From Tamarix chinensis (Eukaryota; Streptophyta; Magnoliopsida; Caryophyllales; Tamaricaceae): a DNA stretch of 64,000 bases. The DNA lies in the NCBI GenBank assembly GCA_030549775.1, contig CM060177.1, positions 93,620,736 to 93,684,735 of the forward strand, written 5' to 3'. Position numbers and translations under genes: made by a program. This document shows, piece by piece, positions 39,151 through 50,784 of this stretch. The first letter of the stretch is position 1, and each line of letters opens with the position of its first letter. The notes beneath the pieces are model-generated. The model had not been told where the DNA came from, made no database searches, and saw nothing but the letters and a program-made list of their open reading frames with translations.

Positions 39151-40241
39151 TGTAACACCCTCAATTTTAATTGCTAAAGAATTTCATTTAAGATAAGAAA
39201 TTATGAAAATAAAATACAAAGGTTAGATTGTCACCGTTGCACCTAATATAAGATATAATGTAACCGTCTGTTTCATATTAGATACAAAGTTAAAATTCAT
39301 ACATGTAAACAACTTTTAAAACATAAACCTTTAGTGAATAAAATAAAAATAGATAAGATAATAATGTTGTACAAACATGAAGAAGGGAATGGTGATAAAA
39401 AAGAGGAACCATAACATGGGCCAAAACCACTTGGCTTCTAATAGTCTAACTCTTTAGCCAAACCCTAAATAACACCTACCAATCATCATCACTAGAGAGC
39501 TAGTCATCATAGTCTTGCAAATCAACATCACTAGAGAGCTAGTCATCATAGTCTTGCAAATCATCATCAACATCATCTACTCACCTGAATAAGAGCCAAG
39601 ATCACCGCAATATAAGGTAGTATCAATATAGCGAGTTAATGAGTAAAACAAGATTGCATTATCACATGGTAGGGCTCATGGTATAGAGATGAACGTGATA
39701 CATTTAGAACTCATGCTTGAAACATACAATGGGTACTCAAGACATGACATGCATAAGCCATACATCTCATTTAGGCACATGAGCATATGATGGCCTGGTA
39801 GTGTAGAAGGAAATATAAAGATTTAAGGTAACACTATTTACTACTTTCCGTCATATTATTCGCATAAATCCATTATTAAGAGATTTGAATAGCTACACTA
39901 AGTCTCCATCACCAACTTTGCATGGCATCTTACCAAGTAACACAGGATGTCTCATCCCACCACTAATGGAAAATACACCAAGGGCACTAGTAAGACATCT
40001 TGTCCCACCAAAATGGCAATATAAGGCATAGGGCGTAAGAAAAAAAAATGGAATCATCCCTCTCTAAACATAATGGGCATTGAAGTCAAGGGGCTTGTAC
40101 ACGGACTCTAACATCCATGCCATATTGGAAACATGATGCCAAGGGGCATTAAAAAAATACTTACATGAACTAATTTTTAAGTATTAATACCCTCTAAAAG
40201 ATCATAAATCTATAAAAGTAGAAGAGGCATCGCCTAATGCA
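39151..40241 (+). mobile_element. Family A LTR, copy LTR-7, probably internally deleted
   Basis: Begins tgtaacaccctcaatttta. It includes ctcacctgaataagagcc and gtagtatcaatatagcgagt, recalling the appears-in-order features of LTR-5, and repeated tctcatcccacc / tcttgtcccacc phrases. A candidate end is cctaatgca at 40,241, since acaaa stands both before the start (39,146-39,150) and after this end (40,242-40,246). At 1.1 kb it is a third of the usual length and lacks the G/A-rich tract. Confidence 0.45.
39481..39558. repeat. 39-bp tandem duplication
   Basis: Two units starting aatcatcatcactagagagc and aatcaacatcactagagagc, offset 39 bases, one mismatch, inside LTR-7. Confidence 0.92.
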
Positions 40242-40246
40242 ACAAA

Positions 40247-41363
40247 TTACAAAGACTCTCATTTGACCAACTCTCAACTAGCTAATTTGAGAGTTGAAGG
40301 ATATATGCTCGAATGAAATCTTATTAACAATATTGATGTTTAGGGTGATAGCACTTAGTGAAACTAATAGTTCCATTATTAATTCAATTAATTTCCTATT
40401 TCTTGTAGTTTAGTTAATTTAACTTAACACTTAGGGTGATAGCTTCCATTATTAATTATTCATAATCTCACACGAGCACCAAGGTGAATATTTTTTCCTC
40501 TCTCATTAAATTCCTTATAAAATTTTTGAGCCTTGTTCATAACATCTTGATATAATCACCCACTTATTCTAGTTGTTAATGTTGGGTTGTATGAACCATA
40601 AAATTTCTAACAAGCTAGTGAACCCTTGCTAAAATGGTTCCTGTGCTACATCTATCTTCATATTCCACATTCATCACCTCAATACTAGTAGTAGCATTTA
40701 ACAACTCTTGAAAAAAAAATTACCACCTCTTTGATTAGTACAAAGTACTGGCATTAGCCTAAGAACTAACTAAGTTGACATTGTCTTCTTTGGTTCAAGT
40801 GACCTTGCCGCCCTTCCAAGTAATTTCTTCTTCATCCTCCTCCTCCTCATCCTTCAAAGATTGTGGTTATGTTGAAATTAAAGGAAAATATGATTTGACA
40901 TTTGTGAGGTTATTAAATAGTTAAAGATGTAAGATACTGATCTATAAGTTTCATGGCAGCCTTAGTTGAAGAACTACCCAAGAACCCCATATCGTTATAT
41001 CTTTGGTTGTAATTTAATTAAGGACTCCCAAAATTGGGATAATATGGTATATTCTAATTATGGAAATTTTTTGGGGTAATGAACTAATTTGAGAACTTTC
41101 CAAATTTTGCATTTCTAAAATTGTTGTGGGGTATTTGAACTAATTTAAGAACTTTCCACATTTTTCCATTGAGAAAATTTTATGGGAATTTTGGAGTTCA
41201 TAAAATTTTGTATTGTTGATGCATTTTGTGAAGGTTACTTTCATGTTTGAGGAAGGGATGATTTTGTTGAATTATTGAATTTTGTGAAATCGGAGGAATT
41301 TAAATTTGGTGATTTTGTGAACTCCTACCTTTACCTTTACCTATACCTTTGGAAGACATTGCC
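40247..41363. other. No gene supported; unknown repeat-like DNA
   Basis: A hairpin with a 10-bp perfect stem (caactctcaa / ttgagagttg) lies near 40,270. An imperfect direct repeat (ggggtaatgaactaattt at 41,073 and ggggtatttgaactaattt at 41,128) follows. A minus-strand phrase DVAQEPF-QGFTSLLEIL near 40,650-40,600 might be coding debris of a transposon, but I cannot name it. Confidence 0.3.

Positions 41364-41424
<61 letters not shown>
41364..41424. repeat. (AAT)n microsatellite
   Basis: About 20 uninterrupted AAT units. Confidence 0.96.
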
Positions 41425-41426
<2 letters not shown>

Positions 41427-43080
41427 GGATACTAATAGGAAATAAAAAATGAAAATATTAAGAATAAATAACAATAGTTATTTTTTAGATTCCTAATAAC
41501 AATAATAATAAACAACAATTAAGATAATAACATAAAATTAACAACCCTAGTTATAATATTAAAAATAAGAGCTACAAACCAGAAATATAACACTATTTAA
41601 TTAGAATAACAACAATAATAATATCTTAGATTTTTTATGCCAATAATAAAATTTAAAATAAAAATACAATGCTTAATATAATAGCACGTGAGGTTATCCA
41701 GTTAGTGATAACAATAACAATAAAAAGAATTCTAGTAATACAAGTATATTTTTTGGTGAAAAATCTATTTTTATAGTCTTTATAGAGATATAGAAGGGAA
41801 AAAAGAGATGAGCTTCAATAATTTGTAAAAAAAATAAATTACACACATGTTTATTTTAGATAAATTAAGTCTCTATTTCTATATCTTTTTATTTTAGCTC
41901 ATCTAGAACGCATGTTTCTATATTTTAACTAGATTTTAATTGTAAGTGTTTTCAGCCAACAAATTATTTTGAGATCCCAATCCAATATGACTAACTACAT
42001 TTAAAAGAATGCAATAATCAAAAATACGTAGTGATAAATTGAAAACTGTAGACAAATTAAAGCATTAAGAAAAATAATATGTCTTCAAATTATATGTTTA
42101 CATTGAATTAATGAATTTTAAATGCATATAGTACTCATAAAGGTAAATTAAATAAGAAATTTGGACAACTTACCCTATACGTTAAGTATATTTAAATGTG
42201 TTAACTAATTACATACGCTAAGTATGAAAACTTGGTGATACTAAAAAATTGAAAATGAAATTGATGAAAATTCACGGATCTTTTTTTTTATCCAACATGC
42301 AAAGGTACATGATAGTCAAAATATAAAACATTAATCTTAAAAAAGAGGCAAACTAACATATTACTCTTTTTATGCTTATTTCTACAAGTTCGTAATAAGA
42401 AGTACATTTTAGGGGAGTGAAAAATTGATGGTGAAGAAGGACATGGATGAGAAAAATGAAAAATGTGAGTAAATAATTTTAATTAGTACTAAAGTTTTAT
42501 GAATGAAAGTAGTGAGAGATAAATATAAAAAAATTATTTTAAAAGTGGGGAAGACATACCATCCTAAAAAGTGACGAAGGTAAAACAGATTTAGATATGA
42601 ATACAAATATAAAAATGGATGAGAATATGAGAATTCTTTACCTATATTCATACCTAAATCTTAATAAATAATACGCATCTAATTTTAGATAAGATCCGTC
42701 CGAATAATATCTTGGATCCATGAAATAGAGTTAAGGTAATACCTAAGCGTTTGGAAGGAGAATTCAAGTGGGTAAAGAATCCTACAATACTTCACTGTTA
42801 ACACGGATAGAAACACACCTTCAATAGAATTGGCAACTAGTTATTGGCATGAAAGTAAAACCCTCCACCGCAAGGCGGTCGCCCTTACTTGTTTCTCACC
42901 CCACAACAACTACAAGGAAACGGAAAGAGGAAAAAATTACCCGAAGAGAAGAGACCCCGAATAACAATACCATATATGATGATGCACCGGTCGCTGTCCC
43001 TCCTCGCCGAACAGGATTTATTTAAGCGGGTAGGATTACAGGGGTTAGAAAAGTCTAATGTCAAAAGACTCTGAACAGTG
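41425..43080. other. Intergenic DNA upstream of the ERF gene; no gene seen
   Basis: AT-rich until about 42.8 kb and then richer in GC. The 61-codon ORF at 42,889-43,074 has no family likeness. This is likely the distal regulatory region of the ERF gene. Confidence 0.4.
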
Positions 43081-43125
43081 ATCTAGAGTAATGAGATCAG
43101 CCATTATGTAATCAATCTTGACTTC

Positions 43126-43134
43126 GCCGCCGCC
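43126..43134 (+). promoter_or_regulatory. GCC-box-like repeat (GCCGCCGCC)
   Basis: Two overlapping copies of the ERF-binding core GCCGCC about 430 bases before the start codon. Known ERF factors bind this core, so self- or cross-regulation is possible (inference). Confidence 0.5.
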
Positions 43135-43142
43135 TATTGACC

Positions 43143-43148
43143 CACGTG
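43143..43148 (+). promoter_or_regulatory. G-box CACGTG
   Basis: A perfect palindromic G-box, with another ACGT core at 43,158-43,161. G-boxes are bound by bZIP and bHLH factors (for example MYC2 in jasmonate signalling). Confidence 0.5.
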
Positions 43149-43183
43149 CTGAAATCCACGTCTCCTACTTCATCTCACACTGG

Positions 43184-43188
43184 CCAAT
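43184..43188 (+). promoter_or_regulatory. CCAAT box
   Basis: A CCAAT in the context tggccaatgg, about 260 bases before the predicted TATA box. Confidence 0.4.
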
Positions 43189-43445
43189 GGGACCCGAGTA
43201 AAAATTTGGTTCCACTTGACACTTGTGTATATACAATAAATGATAAATAAATAAATAAATACAAAAGAAAAATTGTATACCTTGGGAGTTGGGATATCCT
43301 CCCCCCTCGCTCCTACCCCAATATTTTAATCATTAACTTTCTTGCATTAAAATAATCCTCAACCTAAGCCCCAAAACTCCCGTATTTTCTAGTTCGCTTA
43401 TCTAATCTAATCCAGCCTTTTTTTAAAAAAAATAAAAAAAGAGAG

Positions 43446-43454
43446 TATATATAT
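43446..43454 (+). promoter_or_regulatory. TATA box of the ERF gene
   Basis: tatatatat lies about 110 bases before the start codon. With the usual 25-35 base spacing, transcription would begin near 43,480, giving a leader of about 85 bases that is CT-rich (ccctccctctctct), as in many plant leaders. Confidence 0.6.
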
Positions 43455-43565
43455 GTATCTGGGGGCATGGTTTACTACTTGGCATTCTTGTGTTTGTTCA
43501 ATTTCCACAAACCAAACCCTCCCTCTCTCTGAGCTTACAAAACACAGCTTCCTGAGCTCCTGGTA

Positions 43566-44261
43566 ATGAACCAACAAGCTCAAAATATGAACCCTCCCTC
43601 ATTCTCTAGCTACCCACCACCACACTCCTCGTCGGAATCCTCATCCTCTGGCTCGCCGGAATCTTTCCCTCGGGAAGAATTCTATTCCACTTACAATTCT
43701 CTACCATTCAACGTAAACGATTCCGAAGAAATGGTTCTATTCGACATGCTGAACGAAGGCGCTAAGGATTCATCAGAATCCATGTCGCAAAATAGGGGAG
43801 CAGCGGCTGAAGATCACGAAGTAACTTCGAGTATCTCGAATGCGGTAAGCCCGAACAAGAAAGAGAGAAGCTACAGAGGAGTAAGAAGGAGGCCGTGGGG
43901 AAAATATGCGGCTGAGATAAGGGACTCGACCAGGCATGGTATAAGAGTGTGGCTCGGGACATTCGACGACGCAGAGGCGGCCGCCTTGGCCTACGATCAA
44001 GCGGCGTTCGCGATGAGGGGACCGATGGCGGTGCTTAACTTTCCGGCGGAGAGAGTGAAGGAATCCTTAAGGGAGATGATGAAACATGGGATTGAAGACG
44101 GTGGCTCCCCTGTTCTAGCATTGAAAAGAAAGCATTTGATTAGGAGGAAATCTTTGGGGAACAAGGTAAATAAAGATGAAAAAGAGGTTAGACCAAATAA
44201 TATGGTCGTGTTTGAAGATTTGGGACCTGAGTACTTAGAACAGTTATTGAGTTCATGTTAA
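43566..44261 (+). CDS. ERF1B-like: Group IX AP2/ERF transcription factor (ERF1/ORA59-like)
   Basis: A 231-residue nuclear transcription factor in one exon. It should bind GCC-box DNA (AGCCGCC) and activate ethylene/jasmonate defence genes; this role is known for the family, not shown here. The single AP2 domain spans about residues 102-160: [18 protein letters not shown], then [20 protein letters not shown] and [10 protein letters not shown]. It has the Ala and Asp that mark ERF rather than DREB proteins (AAEIRD) and the WLG core. Before it lies an acidic [14 protein letters not shown] motif (residues 46-59) typical of ERF1/ORA59 relatives; after it [10 protein letters not shown] (181-190). 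The C-terminus [15 protein letters not shown] fits the EDLL-type activation motif. A serine/proline-rich N-terminus precedes. Length is close to ERF1 (about 220). An in-frame TGA at 43,530-43,532 fixes the start; the purine at -3 (G) supports it. There is no frameshift, and the base composition is clearly GC-richer than the flanks. The exact ortholog is uncertain. Confidence 0.97.
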   Translation: MNQQAQNMNPPSFSSYPPPHSSSESSSSGSPESFPREEFYSTYNSLPFNVNDSEEMVLFDMLNEGAKDSSESMSQNRGAAAEDHEVTSSISNAVSPNKKERSYRGVRRRPWGKYAAEIRDSTRHGIRVWLGTFDDAEAAALAYDQAAFAMRGPMAVLNFPAERVKESLREMMKHGIEDGGSPVLALKRKHLIRRKSLGNKVNKDEKEVRPNNMVVFEDLGPEYLEQLLSSC

Positions 44262-44560
44262 GAGGAAAATTATTGACTACAAATCCCCCCTCCCCTCCTC
44301 CTCGCACACCATTAATGGCTCTGCTCCGCTTCTTTCTCCCCTGTTTTCCTCTGTTTCTTCCTCGATATTGTTACTTCTTAGGTTCTGGAACGATTGGTCG
44401 AGGGATAATTAGGTCAAGAAAAAAAAGGTGGGGTTTTTTAATCCCCCTTTTTTTTGGTCATGTTTTGCTTTATAATCTGAAATTTAATTGGTTCCCTTCG
44501 TTATTTTTTTTTTCCGCTTTCTGTAAATATTTTGGTGGATTGAAGTAGTAGCAGTAGTAA
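44262..44560 (+). other. Likely 3' untranslated region of the ERF gene
   Basis: Follows the TAA. It is CT-rich at first and then T-rich, with tgtaaatattttgg near 44,522, where a plant poly-A site could lie. The 97-codon ORF at 44,255-44,548 that overlaps the stop codon is a shadow with no domain. Confidence 0.4.
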
Positions 44561-46140
44561 TAAGGAATTTTGCTGCATTATATTAATTACAAGTAGCAGT
44601 CCCACAGAAATCTAGTCGCCTCCTCAATTATTGCCTCTTTTTTTACTCGATTAATATGATGTCACCACTTACGTTGCCGGTATGATCTCGTAATCGTGAG
44701 TGACAATACTCCCATGTTTTTATGTTCACGGGCCAACATGTTTTCGAAGGATGATGTGTCATTAACTGCATTCCGTACAACCAAGTGTGGAGCGTAGTGC
44801 ATAAATAAGCCCATTCATCGCGTTGCCCTCGACATTCATTTCGAGTAACATTAAATGAAGTCTTCAATTAAACGTAGTGATTTATTACTATATCATTGGG
44901 CCAATAAATTGCATTTTTTTTTAAAAAAAATAATAAGTTAACGATTTTGTTTTTCTAATACTGGTAGTGATTGTTATTCGGCATACATGAATATTGTTCC
45001 GGAAATGATATCATTTTATGCGGAATTCATTATTATACTCCCTGACAAGGAACACTTGGAATATAATCGTACCCTAATAATACATACACTAGGATTTAAT
45101 GAGGAAGTAAGTGTGAGGGTAAGAATATAACTGACAATCAAGAAAATAAGGCTTATTTTGGGTCGTAACTTACTTATAGAAAATAAGTTAATGAGAAATG
45201 TTACTTGCTTTTGACCTACACTTAAAAGAAGCAAAAGTTGACCCAATATAATCTAACATAATTTATAAAACTCGTTCATTTGATCCGTATCCGAATATAA
45301 TTGATCCAACATGATGTGAGATTTAAGCTAATCCGAAACTCAATATCAATTTGTTTCGATAAAACTAAATTTAATCTTAACCAACTTTAATAAATTAAAT
45401 TAAAAAACTATGCATTCTTTATTATTTTTTTAAAACTTTTAAAAATATATTAATTTATAAATTTTACTTATTTTTCTTAATTTTATTATACACATACCTT
45501 ATTCATTAATAATAATTTAATTTTATCAATTTTTTGGCGTAAAAATACAACATTAAGAAGTTATAATTATAATCAAGTAGTTATTAATAACACACTTTCA
45601 ATTATATGCATATGTGAAAGCAATTTTAGTGATTGGTTAAAAGATTAATGAGTTAGATTGATTTTGGTAGCTAGTGTTCGATTTGATCGAAATTTAAAGT
45701 GATCTAATTTGAGATTAATTCGATTTGAACCCAATCCGACCTATTAAAATCCAAAAACAGCCTATCAGTCAAGTTAGTTAGAATACAATTGAGCTAAATC
45801 GACCCAACCCAAAACCGACCCATCAAGCTAACCTAAACCTGAAACAACTCATGCAATAAATTTAATATACCTTGGATCTACAACAATCCATACAATAAAA
45901 TGACTCAAACCCAAAATGATCTTAACCGACCCCACAAAGAAAATTGACACGCAACACAATCTTACTAGAGAGCGACTCGACCCACAACAACTAGACCCAA
46001 TTGTCACCTCTACCTCTACTTCCAACCAAACAAAATAATTTTAGCCACTTTTTGAAACGTACTATTTCCTCTTCTCCTTACTCTTAGCCAAACAAGCCCA
46101 TGGTCTTTATTTCATCCCTTTTTTTGTTGTTATAGAGAGT
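44561..46140. other. No gene; degraded hAT-like terminal sequence near 45.8-46.0 kb
   Basis: At 45,790-46,015 the DNA is rich in cgacccaaccc / cgacccatc words and ends aattgtcacctctacct. Reversed, this resembles the TAGGGGTGGCAAT-type ends of common plant non-autonomous hAT elements. The opposite end was not found. No ORF here is convincing. Confidence 0.35.
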
Positions 46141-47314
46141 TGTAACACCTCAAAATATACTATTTAAATTTTTTATTTTAGCATAAGCGTAATACATATG
46201 ATAATTGGCTGTTACTACTGTACTCGACATAAGTCTAGCTTACCAGACCATTATTAAGTCAAATACAAGGCAAAATACTTAGAACTTAAAAATTAGATAT
46301 ATAAAGAACAATTGAACATTTCATAAAACTTAAATAAGCATTTGGAAATTATCTTCATCTACAACTTAAATAAAAATAAATCCAAAAGAAATTCATTGAA
46401 ACAAAGAGTCCAAAAAAGCATTCAGACAAAGACTAGCTATCAGATAACATTAACTTTATGCCAAAACCCCAAGAAGTAAAAAGCCGTTGGAACTAAGGTT
46501 TAAACATTCTTATTAATTATATCATGATATGTTGCAAGAGAAAAATTGATCCAGAGTTCCATTATTAAATATACTTACAATTCATTTACTATATTACGTT
46601 GAATTCAAAGACCTTACTATTCTTGTCGGGTGGAACGTACAAGTACAACTCTCATGCCATAACACGCCTGCTCACTATTATGATTTGGCGGAACGAATCA
46701 ATAGAACTCTCAACACATAATGCTCCTAGGCACTATTCTTATTTGCTATAATGGACTAGTGAAACTCCTAAGGCATAATGCTCATGACCACTATTCTCAT
46801 TCAGTGAAATGGATCAATAAAACTCGGTCTAAACTCACATGTTCTTTTACTTTAAGTATTAATGTCTTATTAGAGTATTGGTTATCTCAATATCATCATG
46901 CAATCTTATCATAAATATTTAAGGCACATACAACACAACTAAAAGTGGTTGGGGCATTTCGTAAGGGGAATGACCATAACGCCTGTATGAAACCCTAATT
47001 TCACGTGATAAGTGTCACTTCTTCCACAAGACTCATTTAACCACCAAATTTGGCACACTTTCCTAGTATTTTATTATTTACAACAAAGCTAAAATTCAAG
47101 GTTTAACTCTAACGTGTTACATATGCAATAACGAGCTTACTTCTGGAGTTACTATTTTTACTTTAAGCCATTTTCTCATTTTATTAAACTTTTGTTGCTT
47201 ATAATTACCCCAAGTATTTCACGTAAGATACTTAGCATATTTTAAAGCCTATATCACTTTAGAAATGCTAATATTCCATATTTAACCTATATTGTTCAAA
47301 ATATCCCTATCTTA

Positions 47315-47438
47315 CTTTAACGCCTCAAAGGCCTCCTAAGTAACTTGTGTCATACTAAGCCTACTCTCTATCATATTACACATGAAATTAATTATAATAT
47401 CCTAAATTATTACCATGTTATATTAGTTTCCCACAATA
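47315..47438 (+). repeat. Direct duplication, copy A, left of the Tat-like LTR
   Basis: Contains ctttaacgcctcaaag, tactctctatcatattaca, gaaattaattataatatcc and ttcccacaatat, all recurring at 49,255-49,380. About 87 percent alike by eye over 125 bases. Confidence 0.85.
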
Positions 47439-49197
47439 TGATGAACACATATTTTTAGTTATTTTATACTATTTTTGGTTATTTATTTGAATAATATGTG
47501 AGGTTATTTATGTTATTTTTAATTATATATTTAATTTATAATAATATCATTTATTTAATTAATTTAGAGCCTAAAATTAACTCTTTTTTTTTATAATTTT
47601 GACAACTTACCATATTTTGACCATAACTTTTTATGTACTAACTTAGATTTAGGCGATTCAAATTTTAGTGTAAAGATAACAAATAAATATATAATTTCTA
47701 TTTCTAGTATGCTTTCTAAATGTGATAGTATATGGGTTAAAGTTTAACCTAAACTTTTATCTAAAAATATATTCTAAAATAAAGAATTATTTGAAATAAT
47801 TTTAGAAAGTTAATTAATATCTATTTAATTTTATTTTGTAGGTAGTAATTGACTATATATGCATGGAGTAACAAATTAAGAAAAATAAAATAAAAAAGGT
47901 GAGAATAGAAAATTGAAAAAAAAGATAAACATAGAAGAAGAAAAATAAAGGCGAGCTTGACCAAAAGAGGCACGAAGTGCCGAAAAAAAAAACAGAAGAA
48001 AGAAAGCTTAAAAAAGTGCCGGCAAAAAAATTTGGCCAAAGAAAAAAAGAATCGTGCGCACGCACGCACAAGCACATGCGCGAGTGCACACAAACAAACA
48101 AACATACATACATACATACATACATACATACATACATACATACATACATACATACATCATAGAAGAGGAGACGTCAGATTGGGTGGAGAGAAACAAAGCA
48201 AATGTTCTGAAAGAAGAGAGAAAAAAATTGAGAGGCAGATGGCAGAGAGCACAGAGAAAGGATGGTAGGAACGAGCGAGAAAAAAAAATACTACAGAATA
48301 GACAGTAGTAGCACAACATCGGGAAAAAAAATTCAGTGTCGCTGGCCATTTGTATAATATAGTATTATTTTTTATTTCTTATTTTAAATAAGAAATGTTG
48401 TGATTTTATATTTAAATATTTTAAAGTTTAATATTTCATATATAATTTAAATTTTTTTATTAATTTTTTTTATTTTGATTAATGACATGTTCTAATTTTC
48501 TTTTACTAAGAATATAGTCAAACATTATTATTTATGCTGATAAATTAATTGATTGTTTGATTAATAAATTATTCTATATATGTCATGTTATTGTTCTATA
48601 TTGTATCTAATTAATAGACGGATCACTTTTAATTCTCATTTAACAAGTTTAGTTGAGAGTGAGAGTTGATTCTATACTTTAGGTCGCATAGCATAAATAG
48701 GAATTGAATGAGTTGTAAGAAAAATTACATGATTTTTACAATAATAGAGAATGATAAGTAATTAATTGAACCTAAAAAATCATCATTTATTTAAATTCTT
48801 TGACTAGAAATAGGTGGATTGATAATTGACGATAGAACAACGTAGCTTGAGAGAGTGTGTTAGTTAAATAATTTCGTTGAGACATAGCTAGTAATTAAAA
48901 ATATTAGATAATTGATTAATTGGTCATTATAATTGGCTAGTGGTAGATTTGGATTTCTTGAGACATTTTATTAATTGATTTTACCTTTATTATATTTTGC
49001 TTGATTTCATTTTAGCTTAATATAGATTTATATGAAATTCTTAGTTTATAATTAGTTATTTTTTTATTTGATTTCGATCGTGTAGGTTTGATTAGAATGA
49101 TTATAGTCTTTGTGGGAACTATACTTCGGTACTTTTAGTGCCCGGTATTACTTGAGACCGATATAATTGTTGATAGGTATATTTAGCCGATTTTAAA
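47439..49197 (+). mobile_element. Tat/Athila-like (Ty3/Gypsy) LTR
   Basis: The insert begins tgatgaacacatattttta and its end region reads gggaactatacttcggtact, cccggtattacttgagacc and gataggtatatttagcc, as at the LTR ends of Athila/Tat/Ogre-type elements. It is followed by tttttggcccagttgtcagg (49,198-49,217), close to the TGGCGCCGTTGCCGGGGA primer-site region of those elements. A purine-rich stretch, alternating purine-pyrimidine DNA and a (CATA)n microsatellite lie inside (47.88-48.30 kb). ORFs reading YVCM repeats come from the microsatellite. Confidence 0.65.
48092..48157. repeat. (CAAA)n(CATA)n microsatellite
   Basis: Short caaa units followed by about 13 cata units. Confidence 0.95.
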
Positions 49198-49220
49198 TTT
49201 TTGGCCCAGTTGTCAGGGAT
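49198..49220 (+). other. Primer-binding-site remnant of the Tat-like element
   Basis: ttggcccagttgtcaggga lines up with TGGCGCCGTTGCCGGGGA of Athila/Tat elements with a few changes. Only some 15 further internal bases remain before copy B of the duplication. Confidence 0.55.
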
Positions 49221-49244
49221 TTATAAAATATTGAACCTAAGAAT

Positions 49245-49380
49245 ACCCTTATCTTGCTTTAACGCCTCAAAGTCCTACTTGGTAACTAGTACTATACTCA
49301 ACATACTCTCTATCATATTACATATGAAATTAATTATAATATCCTAAATGATTACCATGCTATATTGGTTTCCCACAATA
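49245..49380 (+). repeat. Direct duplication, copy B, right of the Tat-like LTR
   Basis: Partner of 47,315-47,438; LTR-3 sequence continues from here. Confidence 0.85.
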
Positions 49381-50439
49381 TCATAAAATGTCCCAAATAC
49401 CCTTAAAATAGTCACAACACACATTTTTCACAAAACCCTATGAGTTCATCATCATTAATTTCCTTCCTTCAATTTATTTCATCACAATACAACTTGATCA
49501 TATTCATTACCCACTATCCATACTTTATCAAAACTAGAGATCATACTAACATGCATAGGGTTGCAAGATAAGACTTATAACAATAAATATCACATAAGCT
49601 CATGCTTTCACATAATATTCACTTTTCCATAACACAATACAAAAATATCATAAAATGAAATCCACAACATGATTTATGAAATATAACAATACTAGAAGGA
49701 GATTACATACAAATTTATACAAAGCATTCAAGCCCTATACTAAGATATGTATCCTTATTTAATTGTCACTAGTCTCTAAGCAAGTATAACCCTAAGTCTC
49801 CTTGTCCAAGACCACCAAAATATCACCTAAAAACCAAAAATAACACATGATTAGTATGTAAGAAAACAACCAAGGAAAAGGCAGGGCTAAGGAAATTGGA
49901 AAAGAGCAAGAATAAAAGCAACAGAAGAGGCTCAAAGTTGCATGAAGGTGTGGCATAAATGGATCTTGGTTACATGAGGTATAGATACAATTAGGGGTAG
50001 TTGTGTGACGTGTTCATGCAAATAGAGGGTAGGTTGCATGAGATGTTTACGTAGAAAGGGTAAGGTAGCAAGAAGTTCTCACATTGGGAAAGGTTTGTTG
50101 CGTGAGTGTTAGGTAGTTTCGAGGGTGTTGTTGTGTGAAGGAGACTAAATATGGGGCTGAAAAGAAGCATATGCATGAGCTTCTCACATTGCCTAGGAGG
50201 AGCAATGCAAGGTGAGAATGCATAGGATAGGGGTGCAACGTAAGGTTTGACAACTACGTTGAGTTTGCTGTGCAAAAATGATGGAAAATGATGGGATGAA
50301 GCACGAAAAAATTAGGAATAGAGAGAGGGGGAGTCAGGGAGTTTGGTGGAGTATTAAATGAAGTAAGGAGAGAAGGAGAAGGGGTATTTATGGTTGAGGT
50401 GTGTCTTGTGAATGGGGAGGCTGGTAGAGGGTTGATGTA

Positions 50440-50784
50440 CATATGGGTAGGGGTATAAATAAGCTGAGTCGAGTTGATCTTGGTTAAGCTCAGGCTCCTC
50501 TTATTTAATAAACAATTTGTAAGCATAAGGCTTAGGCTAGACTTGTTTATAAGTAAGCTGAGCCGACTCATGAGCTTTTATTATAAACAAGCCGAGCTCA
50601 TGAGCTTTTACACTATAAATGACATCGAGCCCAATTTCTTTATACTCAAGTTTGATTTATCAAAGGAGCTTAAAATTAAGGCTCAAATTTTGCTTGTTTA
50701 GCTAAATGAAAGAACTAAGATCTTAATGAGCCGAGTTAAAAAAGCTCACGAGTGGGTTGTGTTGTTTACATCCCCACATATGGG
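50440..50784. mobile_element. hAT-type MITE, 329 bp, with 8-bp target duplication
   Basis: The element spans 50,448-50,776. It starts taggggtataaataagc and, reversed, ends tggggatgtaaacaac, imperfect inverted ends typical of plant hAT MITEs. The exact 8-mer catatggg precedes (50,440-50,447) and follows it (50,777-50,784). The interior repeats gagccgagct / actcatgagct words. The two ORFs overlapping it are not genes. Confidence 0.88.

Noticed and set aside
42889..43074. 61-codon ORF upstream of the ERF gene
   Set aside because: No domain, no promoter of its own, and it lies in the ERF regulatory region; chance ORF.
43762..44000. Antisense ORFs of 66 and 75 codons in the ERF gene
   Set aside because: Shadows of the conserved AP2 coding sequence on the opposite strand.
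47821..48349. ORFs with YVCM or HTYI repeats
   Set aside because: Direct translations of the (CATA)n microsatellite and flanking A-rich DNA.
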